A DNA stretch of 64,000 nucleotides from Mesaphorura yosii (Eukaryota; Arthropoda; Collembola; Poduromorpha; Tullbergiidae), in contig WIXG01000391.1 of NCBI GenBank assembly GCA_009869945.1, forward strand, positions 1 to 64,000, in the 5' to 3' direction. Both the position numbers and the translations under genes were made by a program. Below the pieces are notes generated by a model. The model saw nothing but the letters and a program-made list of their open reading frames with translations. It made no database searches and was not told the origin of the DNA. Of this stretch, positions 61,328 through 64,000 are shown one piece after another (the stretch's first letter is position 1; every line of letters starts with the position of its first letter).

Positions 61328-62160
61328 AGGGGGACGGCGGCAGATTTTTAAAATGATTGAATGAATTATGAAAGGTGATCGAATGAATAAAGCGTGAGAT
61401 TGGGGTGATAGCAGTTTGAAAATTTGATGACTGGGAAAGCCTTAACTTTTGGCCTTTTGGTGAAATTTTTTCGGGGACTTTGATTTTTTTTCAGTTATAT
61501 ATTCAAAATATATAAATTAATAAATATTAGAAAATTCTGCAGTGCAAAGGTGAAGCCAACGTTGTAGCCAGACGTGTTCGCTCGCAGCAGCCAGACAATG
61601 TGCGGGCACTGGAGACTTCTCATTATCTTGAGCTTCTTCAGCAGGCCTTGCAGGAATAATTCGGGACAGAATCGCATCGGGACCGCGACTGCGACCTTGG
61701 ACTCGGTGCCCATGTCTGGACTGAGGTCCAGTTTCGCCGTTCCCGCGTACACTTTCCACTACTCACCTTGTCCGAGTTTGCAATTAACAAGATGGCAAAA
61801 AATTAATTTGCAACTTTATTCGTGCATAATAATGGAGAACCACGACCAGGAGAACTCAGGAGCCCCAACAAGCAAATGGAGATCCTCCTGTGAAACATGA
61901 CGGTGATGGTGAGAAGCGGTTGATGCGATATCGGTTGATTGGTGTCTTCTCCGCCGCAGTACACGACCCGTTGACTCAGAGCGGCGCACGATTTCGAAAC
62001 GTTTAACAATGCGTCGTAATTCAATGGAAAATCGAGCCGTGATTCATGATTAAAATTATCGATTTGACTGACTATCAAGATTTCGTGCGAAAAGTTGGAC
62101 TGTTTTTCGTATTTGACACCGCAAACAACAACAAAAATTCGTATTCTAGCCATATTGATT
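61328..62160. other. Intergenic, AT-rich; doubtful minus-strand frame
   Basis: A minus-strand open frame (about 61752-61495, with LQGLLKKLKIMRSL and NVGFTFALQNF) begins without an ATG beside a GTGAGTAG string. It has a protein-like composition but no recognised family. The rest holds nothing identified. Confidence 0.3.
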
Positions 62161-62203
62161 GAAGTTGGCTGCTTTAGAATCGAAAGAAAACTGCCACTCG
62201 GTC

Positions 62204-62209
62204 TATAAA
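62204..62209 (+). promoter_or_regulatory. TATA box upstream of a knottin-like exon
   Basis: TATAAA about 280 bases before the Cys-rich exon at 62483. It suggests a regulated gene starts here, though its first exon is unresolved. Confidence 0.45.
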
Positions 62210-62482
62210 AGGAACATCCAAATCGCTAACCGATCCACACTCACTCACTTTGTCTTTCCTCGCCAGCTTTCAACGAGGTTTGAAGTGGTGCTCAAAGGTA
62301 CTGAAAAATCATGCAATTTTACTAGAAAGAAGCTCCTAACCGCTAATTGTTCACCATGGTTACATTTGGTGCAACAAACTTGTTGGTTGTCGGCTGGTCT
62401 CAATGATCGACGGGGTAATTGCCAACATTTTCCAAGTTTCAAATATTTAGTTGAATTACACTTACAATTGTCCAAATTACAG

Positions 62483-62563
62483 CAATGCATGCGAGGTGGT
62501 TCGCCCTGCTTCAATGGCGGCGCATGCTGCTCTGGAGAATGCAGTGGACTGGCCCCTAATTAG
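62483..62563 (+). other. Knottin-like Cys-rich exon or relic
   Basis: After an ATTACAG acceptor the frame encodes a 26-residue end with the Cys pattern C-x6-C-x5-CC-x3-C (CMRGGSPCFNGGACCSGEC). This is the spacing of inhibitor cystine knot peptides. No signal peptide exon could be assigned, and one Cys of a full knot is not seen, so this is a fragment or a gene whose other parts I cannot place. The flanking 62564-63220 shows no clear gene. Confidence 0.35.
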
Positions 62564-63223
62564 GATTGGGTCCCGGGTGGGGTCAAGAGTTTTCTTGGCG
62601 AAGGTGTACAGATTTACAATGTGGACAGGAGTTACCCGATTAGCACACTTTATGGGGATACCGGATTTCACCCGCACCCTCGGAGATCAATTGCGGGATA
62701 TTCGGATAGACATTGGGCGTCAGTTGAAGACATTTCAGGTTCAAGTACTAGATTCCAGCCAATACTTTAAATATTTGGAGAAAATTAATCCTCATTTGAT
62801 TTTCCTTGCACTTGTGACCAATTTTCATTCGGAAACAACGCTGAAGGTTGGACACTGGACACAACAGCTGTCCACCGTTCGGTGAGTTTGGGAGAAATTT
62901 CACCTTCATCAAAAGCTTCAGAGTTAAGCAGAAATGGAGATTCGGTCTCGAATGCTGACTCCGAATGAATTATTTTTTTGCACTCCATCGATACGTCATC
63001 GTGTACGCACAATGTGCAAACTTATTCAAATGTCATTTCAGATGGGCTATAATTGGCACAGTCAAACGTTTCGTCTTTCGTCAGACGAAATGATGCGTCA
63101 GAGTCTTCGCTAAACCCAAGCAGCAAAAAAATGCAGCAAAAAATCATATGGCGATTCGTGAGTTAGGACGAAGACAATCGGAATCCCAGGATTCTTTCAG
63201 TTCCAGAGAATTTATAGTCGCTA

Positions 63224-63229
63224 TATAAA
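63224..63229 (+). promoter_or_regulatory. TATA box of the trypsin-like protease
   Basis: TATAAA within CTATATAAACC about 55 bases before the start codon, a very short 5' leader typical of highly expressed digestive or secreted enzymes. Confidence 0.65.
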
Positions 63230-63281
63230 CCCTGTCCGCGCGATCGGAGTTTATCATTTACAAAAATCAAAGATTAAGAAA

Positions 63282-64000
63282 ATGTACTTCTCGTGGCTAC
63301 TTGAATTGTCTGTACTGGCCGCCGTGTCTGCGGCTGCCGCTCCTAAATACCCTTACGTACCCCCGCACCGGGGCACTGATAACCTCTTAAAAATCGCTTC
63401 AGGTATTGTGCGGACTTTTCCTTGTAAATGGCTCATCATTAAACTTTGTATCGCTTCGCAGGTGTCGCCGTCCAATCCATGAACCAATTTCCGTACACTG
63501 TTCAACTCTACGGTAGAACACTGGACATGATTCTCGAATGCGGCGGGTCCATCATCGCTCCGAATCTTGTGCTGACTGCCGCACACTGTGTACAAAATCC
63601 CAGCGCCGGCACCCTGCTCGGAGGTTTCCTTCTCCAGCGGTCCGACAACAAAATCTGGTTTAGTGTGGTTGCTGGCAAACTCGCCAAAAGCGAATTGGAC
63701 GCGGACGAGCAAGACCCGAAAACTCAGACTCGTATGGTCGCAGAGGTCATCACCCACCCAGCCTATGACTCTATGACGGAAGCGAACGATTTGGCATTGC
63801 TTGTGCTGGTGGAACCGTTTCAGTTCAACGATCACGTGGCGGCCATCGAGTTGCCCCAGGCGGGAGAAATTTTCAAGGGAATGGCAACAATTGTCGGATG
63901 GGGACGCACGATGAGGAAGACTGAGACTGAAACAGAGGCTGGAGACGGGGGACAGGAGGCCGAGGCTGTCTCAATCACGCCCAATTTGCGTTCAGGCGTC
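63282..64000 (+). CDS. Trypsin-like serine protease, 3' part beyond the window
   Basis: Exon 1 (63282-63402) encodes a signal peptide (LLELSVLAAVSAAAAP) and a short pro-region. Exon 2 starts at 63462 and runs off the right edge. The chymotrypsin fold is clear: CGGSIIAPNLVLTAAHC carries the catalytic His, NDLALLVL the Asp, and VGWGRT follows. The catalytic Ser lies outside the window. The usual R-IVGG activation site is replaced by ASGVAVQSMNQFPYTVQL, so zymogen activation would be atypical. It could be a divergent protease or a pseudoprotease; the missing Ser region decides. The last visible part (TETETEAGDGGQEAEAVSIT) is an acidic insert not usual for trypsins. Confidence 0.8.

Overview
The window looks like nuclear DNA from an arthropod, most plausibly a springtail or another pancrustacean. 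The evidence is short GT-AG introns, a five-clip Masquerade homologue, an insect-type chemoreceptor, a STAT with a GYVKP motif, an HDEL-ending calreticulin, and short TTAGG-type telomere-like strings inside introns. No bacterial operon, rRNA, tRNA, CRISPR or viral element was recognised. Gene models were built by hand: exon joins were chosen so that splice sites, phase and family homology agree, and the exon lengths of every multi-exon model that ends inside the window sum to whole codons.

Layout. 0-7.6 kb is AT-rich. It holds a RING/TRAF-zinc-finger protein fused to a dynein-light-chain (LC8-like) domain, flanked by diverged direct repeats, then a small multi-pass membrane protein and chemoreceptor genes. 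7.8-12.5 kb is a head-to-head pair of inactive clip-domain serine protease homologues. From 13.7 to 25.4 kb come a C-type lectin, a CELF/Bruno RNA-binding protein, an MFSD6-like transporter and ILRUN. 26-28.3 kb is a second AT-rich island with a small Cys-rich secreted protein, again between direct repeats. 28.4-53.7 kb is a dense housekeeping block: TP53INP, a small membrane protein, Rab11, SCYL2, SPOP, a minimal TIS11, R3HDM/encore, aralar and STAT. 55-61.3 kb carries a second C-type lectin, calreticulin, and a secreted protein gene with three alternative cationic 3' ends. The right edge is AT-rich again, with a knottin-like exon and a trypsin-like protease that runs off the window.

Two genome-wide-looking signals stand out. 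(1) A family of foldback elements with termini resembling GGTGGCGTCGTGAACGAG sits only inside introns of protein-coding genes. Its ends lie a near-constant 16-22 nt from the splice sites, which is what introners (intron-creating transposons) would look like. (2) A palindromic motif close to GTTGCCATGGCAAC, the RFX/X-box consensus, recurs dozens of times, in most introns and gene-flanking gaps of the GC-richer blocks, and is nearly missing from the AT-rich islands.

The genome is compact. Three genes have stop codons [11 protein letters not shown] their AATAAA signal, several gene pairs share short divergent promoters, and convergent genes have poly(A) signals tens of bases apart. The most novel-looking genes are the RING-LC8 fusion and the gene with three alternative last exons.
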